A stretch of DNA of 64,000 nt from Nitrospirota bacterium (GTDB lineage Bacteria; Nitrospinota_A; UBA7883; JACRGQ01): contig JAJRYD010000024.1 in the NCBI GenBank assembly GCA_024275955.1, positions 18,353 to 82,352 of the forward strand, in the 5' to 3' direction. Positions 1 to 8,728 of this stretch are shown here, piece after piece; position 1 is the first letter of the stretch, and every line of letters begins with the position of its first letter. The position numbers were made by a program, and so were the translations under genes. Under the pieces are notes generated by a model. It saw only the letters and a list, made by a program, of their open reading frames with translations. It did not search any database and was not told where the DNA came from.

Positions 1-134
1 TGAATAGATGTTACCGCCTGAAAAATTGATACCGCCAATCCTATGATAAGCCCGAAACCGAGCATAGGGGCCGACACTAATATGGTTGTTTCCATCGCTC
101 TTCTCGCAAAGTCGACTATAAATTCTGGTGTCAT
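1..134 (-). CDS. fliQ: Flagellar biosynthesis protein FliQ (5' part, cut by window edge)
   Basis: The 44 visible codons begin MTPEFIVDFARRAMETT and run into a hydrophobic first membrane segment (SAPMLGFGLIIGLAVSIFQAV). This matches the start of FliQ, the roughly 90-residue two-helix subunit of the flagellar type III export gate. The ATG has a good ribosome binding site (AAAGGGG, six bases upstream). The gene lies 15 bp after fliP on the same strand, the usual fliOPQ order. The 3' half lies outside the window. Confidence 0.9.
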   Translation of the reverse strand, partial: MTPEFIVDFARRAMETTILVSAPMLGFGLIIGLAVSIFQAVTSI

Positions 135-149
135 TCTATAACCCCTTTC

Positions 150-899
150 TTACCCAAAGCTCTTAACAAGCGAGCCGACAATTAAGTACCAGCCGTCAAC
201 AAGCACGAAAAGCATAAGCTTAAACGGGAGCGATATCATAATAGGAGGAAGCATAAGCATACCCATGCTCATTAGAACCGATGCTATAACCATGTCTAGA
301 ACCAGAAAAGGAACGTAAATCATAAAGCCTATCTGGAACGCCGTTCTTAATTCGCTTATAATGAAGGCCGGTATTATGATGTGCGAGCCTACCTCTTCGA
401 TGGTCTTAGGCTTTTCTCCGCCAGCCATATTTACAAAAAGCGCTAGGTCTTTTTCTCTTGTCTGCTTTAGCATAAATTTTCTCAACGGCTGTAATGCTGT
501 CGTAAACGCCTCTTCCTGTCCTATCTCATCGTTAAGGAAAGGCTGTAGCGATTCTTCGTTTATCTGCGTAAAGATAGGCGACATTATGAAGAACGTAAGG
601 AATAGTGCTAGGCCTATCAAAAGCTGGTTGGGCGGCATCTGTTGGGTTCCCATAGCTTGCCTAAGGAACGAGAGAACTATTACTATCCTTCCAAAAGAGG
701 TGAGCGTGATAAGTATCGCAGGTGCCAGCGAAAGTACAGTCAGTATAAAAAGTACTTTAAGCGATGTCGCTACCTTTTCGTTATCGGTGGAGTCCTCCAC
801 GCCGATGCTTATGGTCGGTATCCCCTCCGCAAAGAGCGGCGAGGCGTTAAGAAGCGTGAGCGCCGCTACGATAAGCAGAATTGCCGGCAGTTTTTTCAT
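150..899 (-). CDS. fliP: Flagellar biosynthetic protein FliP
   Basis: FliP forms the core ring of the flagellar type III export gate with FliQ and FliR in the inner membrane. The 249-residue product is of normal family length. It has a cleavable-looking signal peptide (residues 1-24), paired hydrophobic segments near 45-75 and 85-115, a periplasmic stretch, and two C-terminal segments. The C-terminus carries the family hallmark ISLPFKLMLFVLVDGW. The ATG overlaps the fliO stop (ATGA) and follows GGAGG, so translation is probably coupled to fliO. Part of the operon fliO-fliP-fliQ. Confidence 0.97.
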   Translation of the reverse strand: MKKLPAILLIVAALTLLNASPLFAEGIPTISIGVEDSTDNEKVATSLKVLFILTVLSLAPAILITLTSFGRIVIVLSFLRQAMGTQQMPPNQLLIGLALFLTFFIMSPIFTQINEESLQPFLNDEIGQEEAFTTALQPLRKFMLKQTREKDLALFVNMAGGEKPKTIEEVGSHIIIPAFIISELRTAFQIGFMIYVPFLVLDMVIASVLMSMGMLMLPPIMISLPFKLMLFVLVDGWYLIVGSLVKSFG

Positions 900-2095
900 A
901 CAGTCGCCTCCTGCATCGCCTTTATTCTGGTCATTATGTCGTTAGACATCGTTTTGGCAAGCTGTTCTCTTGTAAGCTTTGCCTTTTCCTTTTTCTCTTT
1001 TTTTATAGCCTCTTTTTGGGAGAGAGATGCTTTTTCCATCTCTTTTTTACGGCTCTTCATCTCGTTTGCGAACTTTTGGGATATCTTTTCTTTGGCACTC
1101 ACTCCCCATTTTATTCCCGGAATCTTTTTAGCAAGCCCTATAGGCTTTTGCGGAAGCCGGTTGCCGAGCCTTATCTGCTCTATCTTTTCAGGGTCGTCGT
1201 ATTTGGCCAGAAGGTTTATGTTGCTGTTTGTCACCCCAAGTACGAGGATTTCGCCGGCAACCTCTATGATGGTTACGTTTTTCTTTACGCCTATAAAATG
1301 GTTGGAGAGTACTTTCACGTCGTCTTTGCTTCCAAGTCTGCCGTCAACGGAACCTAGATATTTTCTAGCCGCCCATCCGGTAAGAAGCACAAGAGAGAGA
1401 ACTATTGCCAGAGCGCTTACCACCTTGACGACGGAAGAACCGACGGATGGTACGGCAGGTACGGTCGGCTCGGAATATTTTAAGAAACCGGGAATCTCAT
1501 CGCTACCGGCAGTCGAAGCGGTAAGGTTTAGAGGCTCGGCATCGTCCAATATCGTATCTTCAATATTTTTTTCTGCTTTTTTCATAAAAGGGGTCAAAGG
1601 CTTGGGCTCTACAGCTAAAGCTGTTGTCCTGTCTGTCGTGGTTTTTGACGCTTTTGAGGCAGTTTCCGTCAGTTCCTTATCAGTCGCTTCGAGGGAACCA
1701 ACGGCAAAAGAAAATCTGGCGACTAAACTGTTTTCGACAGTATCTAGTGAAAAATCTTTGGAGATATCGGACAGCTTACCTTGAGGGAAAATTCTTATCC
1801 GCAAAGTTCTGCTGTTGTACTGGTAAACCTGTATCTCCTTTACTCCTCCTTCGTTTACTTCTATAGTATTCTTAGAAGGTACTGAAAAAGCATCCTTTAC
1901 CTCTATCTGTATAGATTTCTTCAGGAGAGTCATTTTTGCTTTTGGTGTTTTTTCAAAGTCGAAACGCAGGTTAAATCTGTCGCTTGAGTTCTCTGGAATT
2001 ACTGTGTTGAACCTGTTGAGAGCATACGCGTCGCCGTACCCTGCAAGCATAGCGAGCAATGCCGCCAGCGTCATTATTACCTTTATGTTTCTCAC
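896..2095 (-). CDS. fliO: FliO-type flagellar biosynthesis protein with long periplasmic N-terminal domain
   Basis: FliO helps assemble the FliP ring of the flagellar export gate. The C-terminal half contains one membrane helix (near residues 215-240) followed by a FliO-like cytoplasmic segment (DVKVLSNHFIGVKKN, ILVLGVTNSNI) and a charged coiled-coil tail. Before the helix lie a signal peptide and about 190 residues. The first part resembles an AMIN-like beta domain and the second a low-complexity linker. Enterobacterial FliO is only about 120 residues, so this is a strongly extended form. The start is set at a GTG preceded by AGGAGG with 5-base spacing; an ATG 24 bp upstream lacks such a site. 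Overlaps fliP by four bases. Confidence 0.85.
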   Translation of the reverse strand: MRNIKVIMTLAALLAMLAGYGDAYALNRFNTVIPENSSDRFNLRFDFEKTPKAKMTLLKKSIQIEVKDAFSVPSKNTIEVNEGGVKEIQVYQYNSRTLRIRIFPQGKLSDISKDFSLDTVENSLVARFSFAVGSLEATDKELTETASKASKTTTDRTTALAVEPKPLTPFMKKAEKNIEDTILDDAEPLNLTASTAGSDEIPGFLKYSEPTVPAVPSVGSSVVKVVSALAIVLSLVLLTGWAARKYLGSVDGRLGSKDDVKVLSNHFIGVKKNVTIIEVAGEILVLGVTNSNINLLAKYDDPEKIEQIRLGNRLPQKPIGLAKKIPGIKWGVSAKEKISQKFANEMKSRKKEMEKASLSQKEAIKKEKKEKAKLTREQLAKTMSNDIMTRIKAMQEATV

Positions 2096-2374
2096 GATCT
2101 CCTCCTGCGAAAACGTCAATTATTCATACACACCACCTTGTAAGGCAAGATAGATGCCACCCGCACTGCGGGCTTACTTTTCGGATCTGATAGGCAGACT
2201 TTTTGGGGGATTTTGGGAGGTGTGGCATTGCCACCTGACGGCCACCTTGCTACCGGCGGGCCACGACAACGGAGTAGAGCGAGCAGTCGCCATGCGCGGT
2301 ATGTGCAGTTTTTGAGGAATGTCTACTAGAGGTACAGTTAGAGGGGGATGGCGAGGCGTTAGCCGAGAGCGAAT
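2096..2374. other. Intergenic region upstream of fliO, palindrome-rich
   Basis: No coding sequence supported. It contains short palindromes (CCCGCACTGCGGG near 2160; GGTGTGGCATTGCCACC near 2219) and GC-rich repeat-like DNA, and leads directly into the first copy of the miniature inverted-repeat element. Confidence 0.5.
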
Positions 2375-2623
2375 GGGACTGTTTCCAAAAGAGTTTTTAA
2401 GCGTTTTAAAGGAAAGTTCATTTTCTAACTTCGTAAAAACAGAGGCTTTAGGGTTCCTCTAAAAATAAGTGATTTTCTTCATCGGTTTCGACAATAGCAC
2501 TAAATCCCCATCTATAATTCGACCAACCAAAAGCCAGAACTTCAAAAATAGATTTTTAGAGGCTCCCTTTAGAGGTTGGCGATTTACGGCAAAATCAAAT
2601 TTATGCCATTCGGCAACAGCCCC
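2375..2623 (+). mobile_element. MITE copy A, long variant with internal insertion
   Basis: Begins GGGACTGTTTCC and ends GGCAACAGCCCC, the two ends of the window's miniature inverted-repeat family. Outer parts match copies E and F closely. The middle carries about 120 extra bases after GAGGCTTTAG that partly resemble a second copy of the element's own core (AAAAATAGATTTTTAGAGG), so it may be a nested or partly duplicated element. Flanks are CGAAT and TGAAT, a 5 bp target duplication with one mismatch. No ORF inside. Confidence 0.8.
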
Positions 2624-2735
2624 TGAATGCCTATATCTCCAGCTTTCACTCCTAATTTCTGCTTAAGCCTACAGCCGGTTCGGGGAAGATGGCGGCAACA
2701 GTGTTTCGCCTATTTTGAAAAGATGCGAAACAGAA

Positions 2736-3443
2736 TCAGTCTCCTTCCAGAACTCCTTTGAGAATGGCAAGTTTCTCTTTGAACGGTTCGGCTTCCTCTG
2801 GTTTATTGGTGCTTTCAATTATTTCAATAACCATTTTATAAGATGGCATATCTCTTGGGTTTATCTCAAGCGCTTTTTCAAGTGCCTTGACAGCGCTCTT
2901 TTTTATATTGTTCACCATGCTTCCTTTAGCTATGCAGATGTATCCATCCGCGAAATCTTCTTTAATCTTTACCGCTTTTTTACAAGCACTAACCGCTTCA
3001 CTGCCATACTCTTTTTTATTTGTGGCGATATATGTCTGTCCTATAAGAAGGAAAGCGTCGTAGTTTTCTTTGTCCAGTTCGGTTATCTTTTTAAAAGCTT
3101 CAATAGCCTTCTTAAAGCTTTTGGAATCACGGTACGCTAGGCCAAGAAAGTAATAGTTCTCTTTGTTATCCCAAAATTCATCTTTGAACATCGCGGCAAA
3201 TTTACTGCTTGTGCCTTTAGTTTTATTAGATGAAACCCTCTCCGCCTCAAGGAAATAGGCGATTGCTGTTTCGTATAATTTTGCTTCGTACAGCTCTTTG
3301 CCCAATTCAAAAAGGCTTAAGGCATAATTTTCGGAAATAGCTTTAGGGTCTTCTTCAACTTTAAGAGATATGTTTTCGGCGCTGACAGGCACAGCAAAAA
3401 AGAGTAAAAGAAAAACTGCCGGTATCGTTTTAAAATCGTTCAT
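2736..3443 (-). CDS. Secreted TPR-repeat protein, function unknown
   Basis: The 235-residue product starts with a hydrophobic signal peptide (cleavage near AVPVSA-EN) and then consists largely of tetratricopeptide repeats. Examples are ENYALSLFELGKELYEAKLY, ENYYFLGLAYRDSKSFKKA, ENYDAFLLIGQTYIATNKK, and a last unit containing ALEKALEINPRDMPSYKMV. TPR arrays usually mediate protein-protein contacts. No enzyme domain is present. It stands alone between repeat-rich spacers with no clear operon partner, so its role cannot be inferred. The ribosome binding site is weak (AGAAAG). Confidence 0.8.
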   Translation of the reverse strand: MNDFKTIPAVFLLLFFAVPVSAENISLKVEEDPKAISENYALSLFELGKELYEAKLYETAIAYFLEAERVSSNKTKGTSSKFAAMFKDEFWDNKENYYFLGLAYRDSKSFKKAIEAFKKITELDKENYDAFLLIGQTYIATNKKEYGSEAVSACKKAVKIKEDFADGYICIAKGSMVNNIKKSAVKALEKALEINPRDMPSYKMVIEIIESTNKPEEAEPFKEKLAILKGVLEGD

Positions 3444-3856
3444 ATACTTTCTGTTCTGAATAACCTTAATCTAGTTCGAATTGAAATTAAACACTTAAAG
3501 ACCATACTTCCACTCTTACCGAGTCGCACCCGATATCCGGCTCTATGCTACCATAGACCTATCACTCTAAGCATCGCTATAGCTGGTAGAGACAGGATAA
3601 TCTAGGCGGTAGGCGAATACCGTTTCATTGATATAACAGGCAGTATAGCCGGAGTACTAAAGCAAGGACACTGTGTTAGTTTGAACCATAGGCATTGTTT
3701 TTATCTCATCACGAGGAGCCAACGTAGTTGGCGACGCGCTAGTCCGCCTTGTTACAATAGATTGCCATGAGAATGCTAACGCATTCTTCGCAATGACAAC
3801 CTCGTGAGCGCAAACGGCTTTTTAAAGCTGAGACACTGTCAAAAGCAGGAAACTAG
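3444..3856. other. Non-coding spacer with palindromic repeat
   Basis: No ORF supported. Around 3758-3799 lies an imperfect palindrome of the pattern ATTGCC...GCATTCTTCGCAATGAC with an inner GAATGC-TAAC-GCATTC hairpin. Related AT(T)GC/GCAATGAC palindromes recur near 42713-42750 and 56633-56760, suggesting a dispersed intergenic repeat. Confidence 0.5.
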
Positions 3857-3885
3857 TTGACCGATTCATATTCTGATGGTACAAT
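3857..3885 (+). promoter_or_regulatory. Sigma-70 promoter for rpsU-yqeY-dnaG-rpoD
   Basis: TTGACC and TACAAT hexamers are separated by exactly 17 bases, five of six matches each to the consensus -35 and -10. Transcription would start near 3892, giving a leader of about 84 bases before rpsU. This is the obvious promoter for the macromolecular-synthesis operon. Confidence 0.7.
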
Positions 3886-3975
3886 CCCCCCCTTATTGTC
3901 TGGGGAATCTGTAACTTTAGTCCGGCCGTTTTGGCTGGAATTTGAAATAAAAAGTGCCGAAGGGAGTGATATTTT

Positions 3976-4155
3976 TTGCCCGGTGTAAAGGTAAGAGCAG
4001 AGGAGCCTTTTGAACACGCGCTAAAACGCTTTAAAAAGCAGTGCGAGAAGATAGGTATTCTTTCTGAAATTAGAAGACGCGAGCATTACGAAAAACCGTC
4101 TGTTCGCAAAAAGAAAAAGCAGATAGCCGCCAAGAAAAAATACGGCAGATACTAG
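3976..4155 (+). CDS. rpsU: 30S ribosomal protein S21
   Basis: A 59-codon gene starting with TTG. The product begins [19 protein letters not shown] and continues with [20 protein letters not shown] and a very basic tail ([16 protein letters not shown]). This is the complete S21 pattern, including the conserved [12 protein letters not shown] core. S21 sits on the 30S platform and aids initiation. The TTG is preceded by AGGGAG at suitable spacing. Position at the head of yqeY-dnaG-rpoD is the classic macromolecular-synthesis operon arrangement. Confidence 0.95.
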   Translation: MPGVKVRAEEPFEHALKRFKKQCEKIGILSEIRRREHYEKPSVRKKKKQIAAKKKYGRY

Positions 4156-4163
4156 TAAATTGG

Positions 4164-4196
4164 GAAGCTCTCCGCAATAAGCTACGGGGAAGCTTC
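4164..4196 (+). terminator. Stem-loop after rpsU (attenuator or processing site)
   Basis: GAAGCT pairs with AGCTTC, extended by CTCCG against CGGGG with one bulged A. No immediate T-run follows, so it is more likely a partial attenuator or an RNA-processing hairpin between rpsU and the downstream genes than a full terminator. Confidence 0.4.
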
Positions 4197-4295
4197 TAAT
4201 CTGTATGGAACTGTTTTTATTATAAATTCGCTAGCGAACCACCAGCGATAAGCGGCGGTGGGTTGAGCTTGCGGTTGCATTTTCGAGGGCTTACA

Positions 4296-4751
4296 TTGTC
4301 TATACGGGAAATAATAAATGACGATCTCAAAACTGCCATGAAAGGCGGGGATGAGATCGGCAAGTCCGTTTTGCGGATGATAAAGTCGGAAGTCAAAAAC
4401 CGCGAAGTGGAAAAGGGTGCCAGCGGTGAGCTGGATGATGCCGCTATAATCTCTGTCATCGCTTCCGGGGTGAAAAAAAGGAAAGAGTCTATCCGCCTTT
4501 TTGAAGATGCCGGCCGGCAGGAGCTGGCCGACAAGGAAAAATCCGAAATTGAATTTCTATCAAAATATCTCCCAAAACAGCTTACCGAAGAAGAAATTGC
4601 TGGGAAAGTAGAAACGGCGATAGAAAAGCTTGGCGCCACAGGTATGAAACAGATGGGAGAGGTTATGAAATCGCTTAAAAGTGAACTGGGGCAGAGTGCC
4701 GATGGTTCGCTGATGAGTAAAATCGTAAAGAAAAAGCTAGCCGCTTTGTAA
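4296..4751 (+). CDS. yqeY: GatB/YqeY-domain protein
   Basis: The 151-residue product (SIREIINDDLKTAMKGGDE, VLRMIKSEVKNREVEKG, ending MSKIVKKKLAAL) is a full-length YqeY-type protein. It shares the helical tail domain of the tRNA amidotransferase GatB; the family may bind tRNA but its exact role is unsettled. The start is placed at a TTG seven bases after GAGGG, which gives the usual family length. A TTG 33 bp upstream would add 11 atypical residues. It lies between rpsU and dnaG, a common arrangement. Confidence 0.88.
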   Translation: MSIREIINDDLKTAMKGGDEIGKSVLRMIKSEVKNREVEKGASGELDDAAIISVIASGVKKRKESIRLFEDAGRQELADKEKSEIEFLSKYLPKQLTEEEIAGKVETAIEKLGATGMKQMGEVMKSLKSELGQSADGSLMSKIVKKKLAAL

Positions 4752-4871
4752 GAACTGCCGAAAACCTATTCAAGCCTTATTCGTAAAAAATTAACAACCC
4801 TCCCAGCCCTTCTCTGTACTACACTTGTGGTCTTGAAATATCCTATTACTTGTTAATAAATGGGGAAATTT

Positions 4872-6590
4872 ATGTCTGGCCGTTACCCGCAGGATTTAAT
4901 CGACAGGGTAAGAGAAAGTGTTGATATCGTTGAGCTTATATCTTCTCATATAGAGCTGAAAAGAGGCGGCCAAAACTATGTAGGCCTTTGCCCTTTTCAC
5001 AAGGAGAAGACTCCCTCTTTTAGCGTAAACCGTTCTAAGCAGATTTTTCACTGCTTCGGGTGTGGCGAGGGCGGTAATGTTTTCGGCTTTCTTATGAAGT
5101 ATGAGAACCTATCTTTCCCGGAATCTATCTCTAGTATCGCACAGAGAGGCGGGGTACAGCTTCCAAAGTTTTCTAACGAGCCGGCGGAAGATATATCGGG
5201 GCTTTACAAAATAGACGGCGACGCGGCAGATTTTTTTTGTAGCCATCTTAGGCGGGCGCCTAAAGAGAGCTACGTTAAAAAATATATCGAAAAAAGAGGG
5301 TTAAAACCGGAAACGGTAAACGCCTTTCGCCTCGGCTTTGCCCCGGATAGCTGGGATGCCTGCTTAAAGTCATTAAAAGGCGATATCAAAGATATCGAGA
5401 AAACAGGCATTGTCAAACGGGCCTCTAATGGGAACCTTATTGACACTTTCCGCAACCGGCTTATTTTCCCTGTGATTGATGAAAAGAACAGGGTACTTGC
5501 TTTTGGCGGCAGGTCGCTTGATGATAGCGATAAGAAATCCCCAAAATATCTTAATAGCCAAGAAAGCACTCTCTACCGCAAAGGGCGCATTTTTTACGGG
5601 CTAAACCTTTCTGCTGGCGAGATAAGGAAGAAGGGTGAGGCACTGCTTGTCGAAGGTTATATGGACCTTATTATGCTTTACCAAGCTGGGGTAAGGAATG
5701 TAGTAGCTACCTCCGGTACAGCTTTTACGGAGTACCAATGCCGCAACCTTAGGCGATACACATCCAACTTTGTTATGGTGTTCGATGGCGATAACGCCGG
5801 CAGAAAAGCGGCCGAAAGGGCGACCAAGATTGCTCTAGGGCAAGGTATCCGTCCAAAGATAGTGATGCTTCCTTCCGGCGAAGACCCTGACGATATTATA
5901 AGGAACGGCGGGGTATCTGCGTTTTTAGAGCTGGTTGCCGAGGCGAGGCCGTATATAAGCTATCTTATTGAAATTACATGCAAAAACTTCGATATCTCAA
6001 CAGCCGAGGGGAAGGCCGATGCGGCCAAATCTATTTTGCCCGACATTGCCAAAATCGTTGACCCTATCGAGCGTTCCGGCGCGGTGGAGATTCTCTCCGG
6101 GAAAATAGCGATTCCTGTAGGGAGGCTGGAAAGCCGTTTACCCCGTCTAAAGGGAGAAACCTTTCGCCCCCCTGCAACAGTGAGAAGCGATACCGATGCC
6201 CACCCAACCGAGAAGGTTCTTGTAAGAATTATTTTAGACCGCCCCGTAAAGGTAGCCGACAAGCTTGGTAGGATAAAACCGGAAGATTTTATTTCGCCGC
6301 TTTACAGAAAGCTCTTTACCGCCCTTATGGAGGAGGTAGGCAAAGGTGCAGATGACCCACTGCGGTTGCTGGCAAAATTCGAGAAAACCGAATACGAAGA
6401 GCCGTTGCGAAAGCTGGCGATAGCGCCGAACCTGTACGATGAGGAATGCTGGGAGCAGTGTGTGGCCGATTTTGTGAAGAATGTCAACGCGCGTGGGCGG
6501 GCGGAGAAAGTAAGCAAGATGAAAAAGGCGGCCGAAAGCTCTAGCAGAGAAGAGTATCTGAGCCAACAAAAAAACTTTAAAGAGAGATAG
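4872..6590 (+). CDS. dnaG: DNA primase DnaG
   Basis: DnaG synthesises RNA primers at the replication fork. The N-terminal zinc-binding domain has C40, H43, C61 and C64 (CPFHKEKTPSF; HCFGCGEGGNV). The central TOPRIM catalytic region shows LLVEGYMDLI and MVFDGDNAGRKAA. The C-terminal helicase-interaction part is short, consistent with 572 residues. The start is the ATG preceded by GGGGA at 5-6 base spacing; an in-frame ATG four codons upstream has no such site. Followed 74 bp later by rpoD. Confidence 0.97.
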   Translation: MSGRYPQDLIDRVRESVDIVELISSHIELKRGGQNYVGLCPFHKEKTPSFSVNRSKQIFHCFGCGEGGNVFGFLMKYENLSFPESISSIAQRGGVQLPKFSNEPAEDISGLYKIDGDAADFFCSHLRRAPKESYVKKYIEKRGLKPETVNAFRLGFAPDSWDACLKSLKGDIKDIEKTGIVKRASNGNLIDTFRNRLIFPVIDEKNRVLAFGGRSLDDSDKKSPKYLNSQESTLYRKGRIFYGLNLSAGEIRKKGEALLVEGYMDLIMLYQAGVRNVVATSGTAFTEYQCRNLRRYTSNFVMVFDGDNAGRKAAERATKIALGQGIRPKIVMLPSGEDPDDIIRNGGVSAFLELVAEARPYISYLIEITCKNFDISTAEGKADAAKSILPDIAKIVDPIERSGAVEILSGKIAIPVGRLESRLPRLKGETFRPPATVRSDTDAHPTEKVLVRIILDRPVKVADKLGRIKPEDFISPLYRKLFTALMEEVGKGADDPLRLLAKFEKTEYEEPLRKLAIAPNLYDEECWEQCVADFVKNVNARGRAEKVSKMKKAAESSSREEYLSQQKNFKER

Positions 6591-6664
6591 TAATTGTGAT
6601 AGACTCACGGTTTGCGTTTATATTCAAGAGGAATCGGATTTTTGTTTGAAGGAGCCTGTTTTCA

Positions 6665-8344
6665 ATGAAATACAAGCGGACTAGGTCGTTGCCGGAAGTG
6701 ATAGAGCTTATAGAATTAGGTAAGAAAAATGGAGAAGTGACGAATGAGGAATTCTCCGGTATATTGAAAGACAATAAAAAATTCCCCAAAAAGAAGAGGG
6801 AAAAAATAGCCGAGATACTGGAAGAGGAAAAGATAAAATTCACTCTCGAAGTAAAAAAGAAAGCCAAGAAAGCTAAAACCGTAGCCAAGCCTCGGGATGA
6901 AGTCTCTCTCTCATCTGAAGACCCTGTAAGAATGTACCTCAAGGAGATGGGAAGCATACCTTTGCTTACACGCGAGGGAGAGGTTGATATCGCCAAAAGG
7001 ATAGAGGCGGCCCAGCTTGAGGTTATCGACGCGATGCTGGAGATACCGCTTACCGTCGAAGAGGTGGTTAGAAAGGTTGACGAGCTCAAAGCGGGAGAAA
7101 TCACAATCCAGTCGCTTGTTACATGGAGCGATGTCGAAGATGCCGCCGAGAACAGCTCTTCCACCAAGGCGCAAAAGGAGATTGTGCGCATTAAAAAGTC
7201 GATAACCAAACTGACTTCCGCTATGCAGCTCTGGCGCGAGACAAGCAAAAAGATGAAACTTAAAAAAATCAAGGTGGCGGAAAAGGCGAAGCTCGAAAAG
7301 AAGGCGGTAAAGCAGGCTGGATCGTTGAGGGATAAGTTTCTTGATATGAACCTGAACCAGAACCAGATTGAAGATATTGTCGAGAAGATAGGCATCTGCA
7401 ACAAAGAGTGTATCAAGGTCAAAAAAGAGATGAAGAAGATTGATAAAAAGCTTGAGAGTGCCGCAAAAAGAAAAGAGACAGCGGCATCTAAAGCGAAGCT
7501 CAAAAAGCGGCAGGACGAACTAAAGTCGGCACTAAAAGCTGTAGAAAAAGTTGTTATAGTCAGCAGTGACGACCTTGCTTCAATCAAGAAAAAAGTAGAT
7601 ATAGGCCGTATAAAGGATAGAAAGGCTAAAAAAGAGCTGGCAGAAGCGAACCTTAGGCTGGTAGTTTCTATAGCCAAAAAGTACACCAACAGGGGGCTTC
7701 AGTTTCTCGACCTTATACAAGAGGGGAACATCGGCCTTATGAAGGCGGTAGAAAAGTTTGAATACCGGCGTGGGTACAAATTCTCGACATACGCCACATG
7801 GTGGATACGACAGGCTATTACAAGGGCGATTGCCGATCAGGCACGCACCATCCGCATACCTGTGCATATGATAGAGACGATAAACAAGCTGATACGGACA
7901 TCAAGACAGCTGGTGCAGGAGCTTGGACGTGAGCCAAAGCCGGATGAAATAGCCGAAAAGATGGGGATGCGTGTAAGTAAGGTCAGAAACGTGCTGAAAA
8001 TCGCCAAAGAGCCGATATCGCTCGAAACACCTATAGGCGAAGACGAAGATTCGCATCTGGGTGATTTTATAGAAGACAAAAAAATGATTTCGCCGGTGGA
8101 GGCGATAGTGAAAATGGGACTAAAAGAGCAGACCGCGAAAGTTCTCATGAGCCTTGCTCCGCGTGAAGAGATGGTTTTAAGAAAAAGATTTGGCATAGGG
8201 ATGAACTCGGAGTGTACTCTTGAGGAGGTCGGACAGGATTTTGAGGTTACGCGCGAGAGAATAAGGCAGATAGAGGCAAAAGCATTAAGAAAACTGCGCC
8301 ACCCAAGCCGGAGTAAACGGCTTAAAAGCTTTCTCGAAAGCTAG
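6665..8344 (+). CDS. rpoD: RNA polymerase primary sigma factor RpoD (sigma-70)
   Basis: The 559-residue protein has all regions of a primary sigma factor. These are a short, lysine-rich region 1.1, region 1.2 ([21 protein letters not shown]) and a long charged non-conserved insert. Region 2 follows ([39 protein letters not shown]), then region 3, and region 4 with the -35 binding helix ([20 protein letters not shown]). AAGGAG precedes the ATG. As the last protein gene of the rpsU-yqeY-dnaG-rpoD operon it is followed closely by tRNA-Met. The canonical -10/-35 hexamers seen elsewhere in the window fit this sigma factor. Confidence 0.98.
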   Translation: MKYKRTRSLPEVIELIELGKKNGEVTNEEFSGILKDNKKFPKKKREKIAEILEEEKIKFTLEVKKKAKKAKTVAKPRDEVSLSSEDPVRMYLKEMGSIPLLTREGEVDIAKRIEAAQLEVIDAMLEIPLTVEEVVRKVDELKAGEITIQSLVTWSDVEDAAENSSSTKAQKEIVRIKKSITKLTSAMQLWRETSKKMKLKKIKVAEKAKLEKKAVKQAGSLRDKFLDMNLNQNQIEDIVEKIGICNKECIKVKKEMKKIDKKLESAAKRKETAASKAKLKKRQDELKSALKAVEKVVIVSSDDLASIKKKVDIGRIKDRKAKKELAEANLRLVVSIAKKYTNRGLQFLDLIQEGNIGLMKAVEKFEYRRGYKFSTYATWWIRQAITRAIADQARTIRIPVHMIETINKLIRTSRQLVQELGREPKPDEIAEKMGMRVSKVRNVLKIAKEPISLETPIGEDEDSHLGDFIEDKKMISPVEAIVKMGLKEQTAKVLMSLAPREEMVLRKRFGIGMNSECTLEEVGQDFEVTRERIRQIEAKALRKLRHPSRSKRLKSFLES

Positions 8345-8376
8345 CCTTGTCTCCCCGAATATAGTCTTTATAAGGG

Positions 8377-8453
8377 GGGCCCATAGCTCAGTTGGTTAGA
8401 GCCCTCGGCTCATAACCGAGTTGTCTCAGGTTCGAATCCTGATGGGCCCACCA
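8377..8453 (+). tRNA. tRNA-Met (anticodon CAT), elongator type
   Basis: A 77-base cloverleaf with the CCA end encoded. The acceptor stem GGGCCCA pairs with TGGGCCC. The D arm is GCTCAGTTGGTTAGAGC, the anticodon stem CTCGG/CCGAG holds loop CTCATAA, and the T arm contains GGTTCGAATCC. The perfect acceptor pairing, with no 1:72 mismatch, argues against initiator tRNA. A lysidine-modified tRNA-Ile(CAT) cannot be excluded from sequence alone. Confidence 0.93.
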
Positions 8454-8580
8454 TTTAACGGAAACTCCGCAAAGCCAGACAAGGAAGTAGAGCTTTTTGC
8501 GAAGGAGCGTATGTATAAGTAGATGACTGAGTTTAAAAGTAATAACTGATGAAGTCTGGCGAAGCGGAGTTTCCGTTAAA
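8454..8580 (+). repeat. Long inverted repeat abutting the tRNA 3' end
   Basis: Starting at the base after the tRNA CCA, a 17-base arm (TTTAACGGAAACTCCGC) plus GCCAGAC is repeated in exact inverted orientation at 8554-8580. The two blocks of 17 and 7 paired bases are separated by a 3-base mismatch, around a loop of about 73 bases with no convincing ORF. It could act as a transcription terminator, encode a structured RNA, or be a miniature element inserted at the tRNA end. Confidence 0.8.
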
Positions 8581-8728
8581 TCTAAAGCACCTCTTTTAAA
8601 GAAGTTGTAGAATTCGGTTCCCCAGTTTTATGCTAGACTCTTTTGGAGGTAGCCCCCTTGTAGGCCAGCTATCGGCTGTTAAGCAGAGTCTCCAGCCGTT
8701 TGACTGCTGTTCTATCGGCATTTCCTCT

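Noticed and set aside
642-1784. A 380-codon plus-strand open frame opposite fliP/fliO
   Set aside because: Lies entirely antisense to two well-supported genes and has serine/phenylalanine-rich shadow composition with no domain.
6577-7689. A 370-codon minus-strand open frame opposite rpoD
   Set aside because: Antisense to a certain gene; composition is the mirror of a lysine/glutamate-rich coding strand.
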